From the NCBI GenBank assembly GCA_030762895.1, contig CM061062.1, positions 288,964,985 to 289,028,984 of the forward strand: a DNA stretch of 64,000 nt, read 5' to 3'. Below, piece by piece: positions 1 through 9,548 of this stretch. The DNA is from Sophora flavescens (taxonomy: Eukaryota > Streptophyta > Magnoliopsida > Fabales > Fabaceae). Positions within the stretch are counted from its first letter, which is position 1. Each line of letters begins with the position of its first letter. A model generated the notes under the pieces. The model was not told the origin of the DNA, ran no database searches, and worked only from the letters and a program-made list of their open reading frames with translations. The position numbers and the translations under genes are program-made.

Positions 1-712
1 TATGAGCCTGTTACACATGTTATAATCCTGTAAAAAAAACAGTACTTAATTACCTATTTTTTATCCTTTAGCTTTATGTTGTCTTCGGACTTCAAGGCTC
101 CGTTTCCAATCCGAAATTTAATGTTGTTTGCTTATAACTTGTACATTAGTCAAGTATTTATTCAATAACAGAACAGTGTGTGAAATGATAAACATTGATA
201 TATTTTAAGTTTGATTTTGTGATATATCTTTTAATTTGCTTCGCTCAGCCTGTTGTAAACTTGTAGTGCATAATTAGGGCCTTGAATATATAGTTCCTTC
301 TAGAGTAAGATATTAAATTAAAAGTAAAAGGGATATATGAAAAGAAGAGAGTTGTTGTACTATAGGAAATTAAATTTTTGCCAAGACAATGACTTCAAAT
401 ATTAATATTATGAATCTGAGTTAGTCTTATACTATGTGGAAGGAGTGATTCTTTTCAACTCCTGCTCCCTTGTACTATTGCAAAATCATAAAACCCAAAT
501 ACTAACAACCTTTTTTTTTTTTGGTGTACAAATACTAACAACCTTTAGTATCTTCCTTTTGGACAAACATGGCGGCTTCAGTATATCTAACCAGATGCGT
601 TTGGAAAAACAGATAATTATTGCTTCATCTTTGGACATGCCCAAATCCATAATTGTAAACTATTTTGTGTGTAATTATTATATTAATTAGATTAATTTTG
701 ATACATTGTTAA
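1..712. other. AT-rich intergenic sequence, no gene seen
   Basis: No open frame here has protein-like composition. The first 300 bases could be the 3' flank of a gene left of the window, but nothing in the sequence proves it. Confidence 0.4.
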
Positions 713-714
713 TA

Positions 715-1035
715 CTCCCTCCGTTTTTTTTCTTTGGTAATATTTTAAGGTTTCTACATATAGATTAAGAAATCATTAATGTGTTTTTATTTGTACCAAA
801 ATACCCTTATTTCAACAATTAATTATTTACAAATTCCAACTATATTTACTCCATACTCTACTAGTCATTCATGTACTTTGAAGGTTTTGTGTATTTTCAT
901 GACATTTCAATTTAATTCTATTATAAGGGTATTTATGGGAAAAAATGGTCAAATATATTTTGGGTTTATAAAACACTCATTATATCGAAACAAAAACAAA
1001 TAACTAAAATTATCAAAGAAAAAGAACGGAGGGAG
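715..1035. mobile_element. Stowaway-like MITE
   Basis: The element begins CTCCCTCCGT after a TA dinucleotide (713-714) and ends ACGGAGGGAG, giving 10-bp terminal inverted repeats of the Stowaway (Tc1/mariner) consensus. It is about 320 bp long and AT-rich, with no coding capacity. The TA on the right side is no longer intact, as it now reads AA. A 74-codon open frame at 779-1003 lies inside the MITE and is not a gene. Confidence 0.8.
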
Positions 1036-1284
1036 AATAATTTTTTTTTACTTCGTCTAACTTTTAAGATAGTTATGATAAGAGTCAAACATTTTTAAGG
1101 ATGTGTAAATTTATTATTGATTGACAATGTAAAAAAATATATTTAAACTAATAATACGTATTGAATTAGAATTTCTAGAGAATTTTTTTTTTTTGACATG
1201 TAGAATTTCTAGAGAATTTAAAAGACTTTTTTAGTGACAAAAAAAATATTGCGGCATTCAATCAAGACTTTAAAATAATTTTAA

Positions 1285-2165
1285 GGTTTGATGAATGTTT
1301 TGGTCCCTGCAAATAGGGTAGGATTTGGTTTTAATCCCTCCAAAAAAATTTCTTAACTTATGGTCCCTAAACGTTTTAAAATTTTGAAATCCATCTATGT
1401 TGTTAGGGCACCTCCATTAAGTAATGACATAGCAAACGGAGTGTCACATCATCAATGGCAACTGTACAAAAATATTAATTTTTAATTCCATAAAAAAATT
1501 AATTAAATTTTTGGTCCCTGCAAAATACACCAATTTTGGTTTTAATCCCTGTAAAAAAAAATTCTTAGAATTTCGTCCCTATTATCTCACTTTTTTTGTA
1601 AATAGTCCCTACTGTCACCTCTCTTTGTTAACTACTGATGTGACAAACAGAATACCATGTCGATGCTAACAGTTTCGATCAATTTGGATACATATACTGC
1701 AAGTTATGCAATACAATTTACATGTTGTTAGCAATCAAATTATGCAGAAATCCAGCGGTGTTCTAGTTGTTACTATGAACAACTCGTGCATCTAAAATTT
1801 CTAATAATTTTTCCATGCTTAGATGAGGATGTTAGCTTTAATTTTAATCTGGTTTCACTCAATTCAGACAAGTACAGGGGAAGATATGCATTCCACAAGG
1901 TATGGACTATAAAAAAAAAATTGAGATTACAAAGACGAAATCGTAAGATATTTTTTTCAGGGACTAAAACTAAAATTGGTGAACTTTGTAGGGACCAAAA
2001 ACTTATTTAAATTTTTTGTGGAATAAAAAAATAATATTTTTGTACATATGGCATTGATGGCATGATACTCCATTTGTCACATCATCACTTAACGAAGATA
2101 CCCTAACAATAAGGACGAATTTAAAAGTTTTAAAACATTTAGGAATCACTACCTAAGAGTCAGGA
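1285..2165. mobile_element. Foldback (inverted-repeat) element
   Basis: Two arms of roughly 200 bp at about 1352-1570 and 1953-2145 are diverged reverse complements. Both contain GGTCCCT/AGGGACC modules and a shared AC-TGTACAAAAATATT stretch. The centre (about 1575-1950) is unique sequence. The outer ends are blurred and no target duplication is visible, so the superfamily is uncertain; a MULE-type foldback is possible. The 74-codon frame at 1786-2010 is a by-product. Confidence 0.6.
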
Positions 2166-2967
2166 CTTATCGTGCGCTAGTAGTGATTGTACTTTGGATG
2201 AACTATTATGATTGCACTTTGGTTAAATTTATTGATTTTACTAGTTAAATGAAGTGTTTGTATTTCTAGACAAATGTCTTTGATATTTGGCAAGTCTTCC
2301 AAAAGCTCCAGTGATAAATAAACCAGATGCCATAAAACTTACAATTTTATCATTCCAATTTCTGAAGTTCAGTTAGTTTATTGTATGTGTGTTGAATAAG
2401 ATAACTCCAAAGAGCTTCAGTCAGACTTCTTGTCTTGATATATTGCCACCATTTTATTTTCAAAAGAAGCAATTTCAGGATTATTCTTTGTGGCTTATGT
2501 CTTTCTCTCAATCTGTCTCTCTTTTTCACACACAAAAACAATCCATTCAGTAAGCAACATATTACTGCACCACAGAAGAAAAAAAGCAACATTTTGCAGT
2601 CTCGCATATTTTTTGTTTTCTCTATATACATGTAATGTCACAACCGAGAAGAATCAAAAGATGCTAATATGCAGAGGGCTAGCATGGTTTTAAATAGGTG
2701 AAGAAATGCTGCTCTCTAGCAAATTGCATTCATGAGAATATGATTCTTGGAAATAAAGTTTTCTCACCTTCACACACGAGAATAGAGTTTTTCTAAGTTT
2801 ATAATTATCATTCACTAATTTTATTCCCGAGAATCTTTTATGTCTGAGAATAACTTTTTAAAACTTGTAAGAAACATGGGAAACTTTTATTCTCATGCCT
2901 ACATTCCTGAGAATATTTTTATAAAACTTGTACCAAATGCTACCTTAAGAGGATATGAAGCTATATC
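2166..2967. other. Intergenic, possible degraded MITE, no gene
   Basis: Short overlapping frames on both strands (2350-2693) have no recognisable domains. Around 2725-2950 repeated GAGAAT/ATTCTC motifs suggest an old inverted-repeat element whose ends cannot be placed. Confidence 0.3.
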
Positions 2968-3259
2968 TGTTGGAGATAATCCAAATTAGTTAGTTGTTAG
3001 GAGTATGTTAAGATGTGATTAGTTTGTTATAACTAGAGTGATTAGTTAGAGAGCTATTAGGAGAGTTAGTTAGTGTATGTGTAAGTCTATAAATAGATTT
3101 AGTGTGATGTGAAAGTGTACAAGTGTGTAGAAGTAGTGCATGTGCAAGTGATATGCAATTTTTCTGATTTTTCCTCTTTCTCTCCCTCTCTATTCTCTCT
3201 CAATTTCTCTATTGTGTTAGTGTGAGTGTGTGAAGCATTGTGAGCTTCTTGCCCCAACA
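2968..3259 (+). repeat. 5' LTR of the chimeric copia-type element
   Basis: 292 bp, TG...CA termini. It is shorter than the 3' copy by about 50 bp in a GTG/AAGTG-rich stretch (about 3110-3150 versus 5305-5395), so the simple repeat has changed length since insertion. It contains a TATA-like TATAAATAGA at 3089-3098. Confidence 0.9.
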
Positions 3260-3305
3260 AATGGTATCTAGAGCTACAAGATTAGGGACTTGTGAGGGTC
3301 TTTCC

Positions 3306-5096
3306 ATGGAGGTAGAAATTGAAGAGATTGTGAGTGGGGATTTTGCAATCCCATTACCAGTTCTTGATAGCAAGAACTTCCATCAATGGGTAGTGAAGAT
3401 GGAGAATATTTTCAATTTCTATGAGGTACTTGAGGTAGTGCAAGAAGGTATTCAAGATGAGGAAGATGGTGCTTCCAAAAAGAGAGACTACAAAGCTCTC
3501 TTGATTCTTCATCATTGTGTGAATGATGCAAGTCTTGAGAAAATTGTTGCTGCCAACACAGCCAAAGGAGCATGGGATATCTTGCACAAAGCCTATGGAG
3601 GTGATAAGAAAGATGAGTGCAAGGAAGCAAAGAAAGATGCAGAGATGAAGTTGTCATCTAATGAAGAGGAGCAAAAGCATGAGAATGCTTATGAGCCAAT
3701 GGTGAATGACGAGAAAGAAAGGAGTGATGATGATCTTGAGACAAACAAGATCAAGACAGAGAGCAGTGATGATCATGATGATGGTGATGCAAGAGGAGGG
3801 AAAGATGTGGAAAATACAAAAGGTGGCACTGAAGAATATGATGTTGTGTTTAGTGGGTCATTCCATCAAACACCTTGTGAGCAACCTGAAGCGGATGATT
3901 TTTCTGAAGAGGCTGTAATGCAAGAAGGAAATCTTGTTCTTGAGGTAAAAGACGCAGAGAAAGAAGCTGAGGAAAGTGTAGGATTTGGCCTGACTTCAGA
4001 TCAAAACAGAGTGGATCTTGATGATGATGCTGAGAAGAAATTCGGGTGTGGACAATTTGAGGAAGATGCTAGGGCTCGTGGGTGTGCTCGATTGAAGCAA
4101 TCGCAAGAATCGGCTGCCGCCACTGCTGCCGAATCGGCGAGCGACCGAGCCGTGTTGCCGGTAGAGGTGCTAATCGAAGGAGAGGAGCACCTGTGCGGGT
4201 GGCGGTCTTTGCGAGGTGGACGGAACGCCGGGTCAGAAAAGAAGCGGCCATGGGTGGTTCCGAGGAGCGAAGCGAACGCGCCGCCGCTGCCGTGGAAGAC
4301 GAAGTTGTGGATCTTGAACAGGCCTGGCAATCCACCGCCGGATCAGATTGCTTATACAGCGATGGAAGGGGCACTCGCGGATGAGGTGAGGATGTCGGAT
4401 CTAAGGGAGGAGGTCAGATACCCGCTGGGAAAGTCGGACATCGAGCGGCTCCGCCGATGCGGCGTCGCGATCTCGGCTCTCATGGGTGGTGTGTGGAGCT
4501 ATGATAGCACCAACAAAAGGCAACCCAGTGTCATGGAGGATGCGTCACTGATGAGGTGGTTGCTGGAACTGTCGAAGTCGCCTGAAATGATAGAAATGAG
4601 GGTCAGTGATGGAGTGAATCTACTGCGTATAGTCATGAGAGATGAAGATGACAGGCGGCTGCAAGTTGTTTATGGTGATAAAGGTGTTTCCGAAAATTCT
4701 AATCGTGCTCAACGAAATGAAGAAGACGAAGTTTTATGTTTCTGGAGAAGGGAGAAATTCCGACAAGGTAAATACAATTTGCGATTGGTAATTGGCATCA
4801 ACGGTTGCAGCAGCCTAGTGGTGAAGCTCCGGAGCCTTAACAAGCATGTCACGGGTTCGAGTAGGAATCGAACCAGGGTCTCAATGAAGAGTGGCCAAGG
4901 TAGTGACCACCAAGCTAACATGACAGATGTGTTAAAGTCTTGTTTTTACAATTACTTAATGTTTCTGGTCTTCTGGGAAGACAGAACTACAAAAGGATTT
5001 TTGTGTGGCAAGGACAAGGATCAATTCTTGTTGAATTTTCCATGGGATCCTGATGGACAAATGTGTGTGTTAGTGTTAATAATGAATGCATTATAG
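3306..5096 (+). CDS. Chimeric gag-like ORF with embedded GC-rich foreign segment
   Basis: The start is taken at ATG 3306 rather than the GTG at 3240, which lies in the LTR and primer site; this gives 596 residues. Residues 1-105 resemble the copia gag N-terminus (DUF4219/UBN2 type): a KNFHQW motif, then KGAWDILHKAYGG. Residues about 110-250 are very acidic and Lys/Glu/Asp-rich. Residues about 250-400 (4060-4500) are abruptly GC-rich, in contrast with the AT-rich surroundings, and look like captured host-gene exon sequence. At about residues 495-530 a tRNA-like block is read through. No zinc knuckle or pol domain follows. That the frame stays open over 1.8 kb suggests past or present translation. 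The source gene was not recognised, and the antisense strand of the GC-rich part also carries open frames, so the sense of the captured gene is unresolved. Confidence 0.7.
   Translation: MEVEIEEIVSGDFAIPLPVLDSKNFHQWVVKMENIFNFYEVLEVVQEGIQDEEDGASKKRDYKALLILHHCVNDASLEKIVAANTAKGAWDILHKAYGGDKKDECKEAKKDAEMKLSSNEEEQKHENAYEPMVNDEKERSDDDLETNKIKTESSDDHDDGDARGGKDVENTKGGTEEYDVVFSGSFHQTPCEQPEADDFSEEAVMQEGNLVLEVKDAEKEAEESVGFGLTSDQNRVDLDDDAEKKFGCGQFEEDARARGCARLKQSQESAAATAAESASDRAVLPVEVLIEGEEHLCGWRSLRGGRNAGSEKKRPWVVPRSEANAPPLPWKTKLWILNRPGNPPPDQIAYTAMEGALADEVRMSDLREEVRYPLGKSDIERLRRCGVAISALMGGVWSYDSTNKRQPSVMEDASLMRWLLELSKSPEMIEMRVSDGVNLLRIVMRDEDDRRLQVVYGDKGVSENSNRAQRNEEDEVLCFWRREKFRQGKYNLRLVIGINGCSSLVVKLRSLNKHVTGSSRNRTRVSMKSGQGSDHQANMTDVLKSCFYNYLMFLVFWEDRTTKGFLCGKDKDQFLLNFPWDPDGQMCVLVLIMNAL
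4806..4875 (+). other. tRNA-like/SINE-like block inside the chimeric ORF
   Basis: CCTAGTGGTGAAG resembles an RNA polymerase III A box. About 37 nt later GGGTTCGAGT resembles a B box, followed by an inverted partner AATCGAACC. Spacing and motifs fit a plant SINE head or tRNA relic. No A-rich tail or target duplication was found. Confidence 0.35.
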
Positions 5097-5160
5097 AAAT
5101 GCAAATTTGGGTGTAAAATTGTGTTTTGTGTATTTTTAGCTAATTTGAATTAAGGGGGTG

Positions 5161-5502
5161 TGTTGGAGATAACCCAAATTAGTTAGTTGTTAGGAGTATG
5201 TTAAGATGTGATTAGTTTGTTATAACTAGAGTGATTAGTTAGAGAGCTATTAGGAGAGTTAGTTAGTGTATGTGTAAGTCTATAAATAGACTTAGTGTGA
5301 TGTGAAAGTGTACAAGTGTAGAAGTGCATAAGTGCAAGTGTACAATAGTGTAGAAAAGTGCAAGTGTGCATAAGTGAAAGTGTGAAAGTGTTATACAAAA
5401 ATTTCTCTGATTTTTCCTCTTTCTCTCCCTCTCTATTCTCTCTCAATTTCTCTATTGTGTTAGTGTGAGTGTGTGAAGCATTGTGAGCTTCTTGCCCCAA
5501 CA
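5161..5502 (+). repeat. 3' LTR of the chimeric copia-type element
   Basis: 342 bp, near-identical to the 5' LTR except for extra AAGTG-type repeats in the middle. It ends CCCCAACA. Confidence 0.9.
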
Positions 5503-7246
5503 AAATCAAATTAGCTATTAATAAAAGATTGGAAAAACATTTATTGGGTTTTTCTTTTCTTTATTTAAAAAAAATATCATTTCTTTGTTATATTTTTAAT
5601 TTATTGACTCTTGTAACTTTGAATGTTTGCTAAAATTTCATATATTCCTTTCATGTCTTTTAAATCCATATAGTCCATTCAAATCCTATAAATTCTTATG
5701 ATACAAACCTATTAAAATCCAAACATACAAATCTGGATTATAACAATCTTTAAAAAAAAATTATAAGTCATTACATTCATACATGGTCCTTTAAAATTCA
5801 TAAGACTTATTTATACCCAACAAGTCTTTTGAAATCATACTTGAATACACCATTACACCCCAAAAAAAAAACTACATTCAATATTTAAATTCTTATATTA
5901 GCGGGTTGTCTCATATATTCTTTCCTTGGCTCTATCTTTTCATATATTTGTCAATAGAGACTAAGTGGATTAACTAAGATAATTGTTTGAGGGCCCAAAT
6001 AAAATGCAGAAAGCCAGAAACTAACCTGAAAGAAGGAATGGGCCATGTGTACCAGGAACACAGATTCTCTATTTCTATTGTACAAGGCAGAAAGAGCAGT
6101 TGCAGGATTGCTTTTGCTGGGAGGGCCCAATACCCAGCGTGCTCCTTAACATAGCAAACTCTTGAATAGAGAGAATAAAAGATTTTATTAGCATTATTTG
6201 CTATCAATGGCTGCCTTAATTGGCAATTTAGCGTTGGAAAGATTCCATCGTGGGGCTCTTTTTCTGACTCCAATGTACACTACTCGTACAGGATTCGAAT
6301 TTGATACAAAATCACACATGATGGAAAAATATAAGCGATGAGAAGAAAGAAAAATAAAGGGAAAAAAAATAGAACCATATTCAAACATACCCTAGATAAT
6401 TGTATTATATGATTTGTTCTTGGTTTTAAGTACACAATTTCAAGAGTTTGTTAAGTTAGAGAGAAGTTGGGCTTTTGGAACACATTTATCGTTCGCTTTT
6501 TTCTAACATATACCTGTCATTTTTGTACTGATACGTGCATATTTATCGTTAGCTTTTTTGTTTAATTGAGTATTCTCCAACCCAATATGTGAGAGAGAGA
6601 CTAGCCTCCTAGGATAAGCATCTAAATAAGGAAATCTCCTAATAATTGTTTTTTTTTTCTTTCTATACACACAAATTCAGTGATCAGTCCTAGATCACAA
6701 TATCACATGCATAAGGGACTTGATCTCATTTTACTTGGATAACACACATTATTCCATATTTCTTCTTCTTTATATGATAGAACAAATTTGTCCTAAGTTC
6801 AATTTTAAAAAAAAAATCATACTAAGTAGCACCACTATTTTATTTCAGTTTATTTTTGAAACATTGTCATAAAAATCATCTACAAATGTAGCAAAAAAAG
6901 AATCATTTACAAATCATCTTTTAAAAGTTAGATTTTTTAATGATGTGAAAATTTATGATTGATTGACTGATAGTATAAAAATAAAAAAAAATTATATTAA
7001 CAATATATAACAATTAAATTAATATTTAGTTTAATAAAATATATTATTATTAATTGAAAGAGTTAAATCGATATATATGTTTTTTGAACACATTTTAGGT
7101 ACACCATATAATGTACTCTTTATTTTTTTTTGACATTCTCAAAATACGTATATATACCATTCCTTCCTATCAAACCTTAAAATTTTGTGTTTAAAATTAT
7201 ACAACTCAACCGATATATACCGTTGGTATAAAGTTTACGATACAGT
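5503..7246. other. AT-rich intergenic DNA, no gene seen
   Basis: It is mostly A/T-rich, with probable old MITE remnants around 5590-5880. A GC-richer patch at about 5990-6290 gives a 99-codon minus-strand frame (5974-6273) without a recognisable domain. I call no gene here. Confidence 0.35.
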
Positions 7247-7255
7247 AACAATCAA

Positions 7256-7522
7256 GGGTTTTTGACCAAACTGGGTTCCTTTTAGAAACTATTTACCAGT
7301 TTAGGGTTGTTCTGAAACTATTTACCAATGGGGGGTCGTTTTGAATATTTTATTATTTTTGGGTCTGACGGGTCAAAGGCGCCACTGCAGATGGCGCCTT
7401 TGAAGGCGCCATCTGCGATTGGCGTCTTTGACTTTAAAAAAAAAAAAAATTAAAACGGGAGGCGCAGTTGGCAGTGGCGCCTCCCCTGCTAGCTACTGAT
7501 GGCGCTCTCAGTAGTGGCAGCC

Positions 7523-7556
<34 letters not shown>

Positions 7557-9118
7557 TGGTTTTTTTAAAAAATTAAAAAATTTTTTTATAAAAAAACCCA
7601 TTTCACCAAATAATGAACTGAATTCACCAGATATTTGTACCCGATTCACCAGATATTTACACATACTTAACCAAAAAAATTTATTTCTAAAAAAACCCAT
7701 TCACCGGATAATGAATCGAATTCACCGGATATTTATACCCTGGTTCACCGAGATATATGCACATACTTAACCAAAAAAATTATTTCTCAAAAAAACCATT
7801 CACCAGATAATGAGTTGACCATATCTAATCCTCTAATCCTAATAAATGAATCCCTTCCTGATCAAGCAACCAACAAACAAAATAAATAAAATAATAGAAA
7901 ATAATAAAATAACCAATAAAACAGACAAAATAATATAATAATTGAAATAAAAAAATCCCAAATATTTGTGAGGCCGCCACCTCAGCACTACAGGAGGCAA
8001 AAAAAATAATAACAATAACAATTTACACCAATAAATATTCATCAATTATTACAGTAGTAAAAAAAATTTATTTGGTGAGAGCATTGCAGAGTCACATACA
8101 GAGGTTTGCTTACAACCATTTTGTCATTCATCTCCAAGAGCTACCACACAATAAAGGGAAAAGAAATCATTTTTAAATTAAAAAACCACCGACTATTTTT
8201 AACATGAAAATACCACCTGGATGACAAAATGGTTGAGTTGAGAATACAACAAATCCCGATCCTGATCCTCGACTTATGCCATTCACATTTTTTTTTATAA
8301 ATTTTTTTTACTAACAAAAAATTTGGTTAAATATTTATTGCTGTAATCTTATTGCTAATTATTTTTCTCCCTTTCTTAAATATTTGAAAAATATTGTCAA
8401 GTGTGTTTGGAAGGAACAATTACAAAATAATGAAATAATTTTTTTTATTTAATTATATTATTTTTTATTTTTTTATTGGTTATTTTATTATTTTCATATT
8501 TATGTTATTTATAGTGTTTGTTGTTGTTTCTGATCAGAGGATATTCTTTATTGTTAGAGGATTAGATATGGTCAAACTCATTATGTGACTCTGGTGAATA
8601 ATTTTGTAGGTGTAAATTATTTTTTGGTTAAGTATGTGCAAAATATTTGGGATTTTATTTCAATTATTATATTATTTTTTTTTTTTGGGTTTGTTTGAAT
8701 GGGTTTTTTGAGAAATAATTGGTTAAGTATGTGTAAATATCCTGGTGAATAAATATCTGAAGGTTATAGTTGAATTCGTCATTATTTGGTGAATGAGTTT
8801 TTTTATAAATAAATTTTTTATCTTTTAAAAAAAAGTCAAAATTTAAAAAAAAAAAAAAAAAAAGGAAAAGGGGCTGCCAGCTAGCAGGGGGGAGGCGCCA
8901 CTGCCAACTGCGCCTCCCCTTTTAATTTTTTTTTTTTTTAAAGTCAAAGACGCCAACTGCAGTGGCGCCTTCAAATGTGCCATCTGCAGTGGCGCCTTTG
9001 ACCCGTCAGACCCAAAAATAATAAAATATTCAAAACGACCCCCCATTGGTAAATAGTTTCAGAACAACCCTAAACTGATAAATAGTTTCTAAAAGGAACC
9101 CAGTTTGGTCAAAAACCC
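7256..9118. mobile_element. Foldback MULE (Mutator-like) with perfect 9-bp target duplication
   Basis: The termini are GGGTTTTTGACC and GGTCAAAAACCC. They are flanked by the identical 9-bp sequence AACAATCAA at 7247-7255 and 9119-9127, the hallmark of Mutator-like elements. Inverted arms extend about 690 bp on each side (about 7256-7945 and 8435-9118). They include GGCGCC-rich modules, poly-A/T runs and ATTCACCGG-type repeats. The centre (about 7946-8434) is low-copy-looking and contains a smaller inverted pair (CAACCATTTTGTCAT near 8114 and its complement near 8222). No transposase is encoded. ORFs at 7434-7770 and 8843-9046 are artefacts of the arms. Confidence 0.9.
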
Positions 9119-9127
9119 AACAATCAA

Positions 9128-9548
9128 TCACAAAGTGAATTATCTTTAAAGTGGCAGTAATCTCCGCGTGGTGGCTGAGCTGAGCTGGGTCGGTGCCTTA
9201 CTAATTTACGCTTCTCTCCCTACTCTACGCAACATCCGCACATCACAGAGCGTGTGTGAGAGTTATGATTTATTTGTGGTTATTGGAGTCAAATTCTGTG
9301 GTCCCCACCTATTGTTTCTAACCTTATTATCAACACTTCCAAAAGTAAAAGTTAATTCTCTTAATTATTTCTTTTGCTAATTGAAGAAGAAAAAAAAAAA
9401 GAGAGAGAGAGAGAAGAAAAGCCCAAAATGAATCCAGAATTTGGTCCATTTTATCCTCCACCACCATTCTCTCTTACTACTCTCACTTCCTGAATTCAAT
9501 TCTCTTCTCTCTTTTTCTCTCTCTCTCACTCACATTTTGTGTATTGTG
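9128..9548 (+). promoter_or_regulatory. Promoter and 5' leader region of the U-box gene
   Basis: Only about 430 bp separate the MULE from the start codon. The last 60 bp before the ATG are pyrimidine-rich (CTCTCT runs at about 9495-9530), typical of plant 5' leaders. A GAGAGAGA run lies at 9400-9415. No convincing TATA box was seen. The MULE end may thus lie in or near the promoter. Confidence 0.5.

Larger units (their letters stand above)
2968..5502 (+). mobile_element. Non-autonomous copia-type LTR element with chimeric ORF
   Basis: The 5' LTR (2968-3259) and 3' LTR (5161-5502) both start TGTTGGAGATAA and end CTTGCCCCAACA. A tRNA primer-binding-like site TGGTATCTAGAGC follows the 5' LTR at 3262, and a polypurine tract TAAGGGGGTG (5151-5160) precedes the 3' LTR. 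Flanks ATATC (2963-2967) and AAATC (5503-5507) are a 5-bp target duplication with one mismatch. The internal region is only about 1.9 kb and has no protease, integrase or reverse transcriptase. It has one long ORF with a copia gag start. It therefore depends on a helper element, like TR-GAG or LARD derivatives. Confidence 0.9.

Noticed and set aside
3354..3657. Minus-strand ORFs opposite the gag-like start
   Set aside because: Shadows of the plus-strand coding region; no domain.
4082..4384. Plus-strand 100-codon frame in the GC-rich insert
   Set aside because: It is an alternative frame of the same GC-rich segment; the long chimeric ORF is the better-supported reading.
5201..5509. Minus-strand His/Thr/Leu-rich ORF
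   Set aside because: Lies inside the 3' LTR and reflects its simple repeats.
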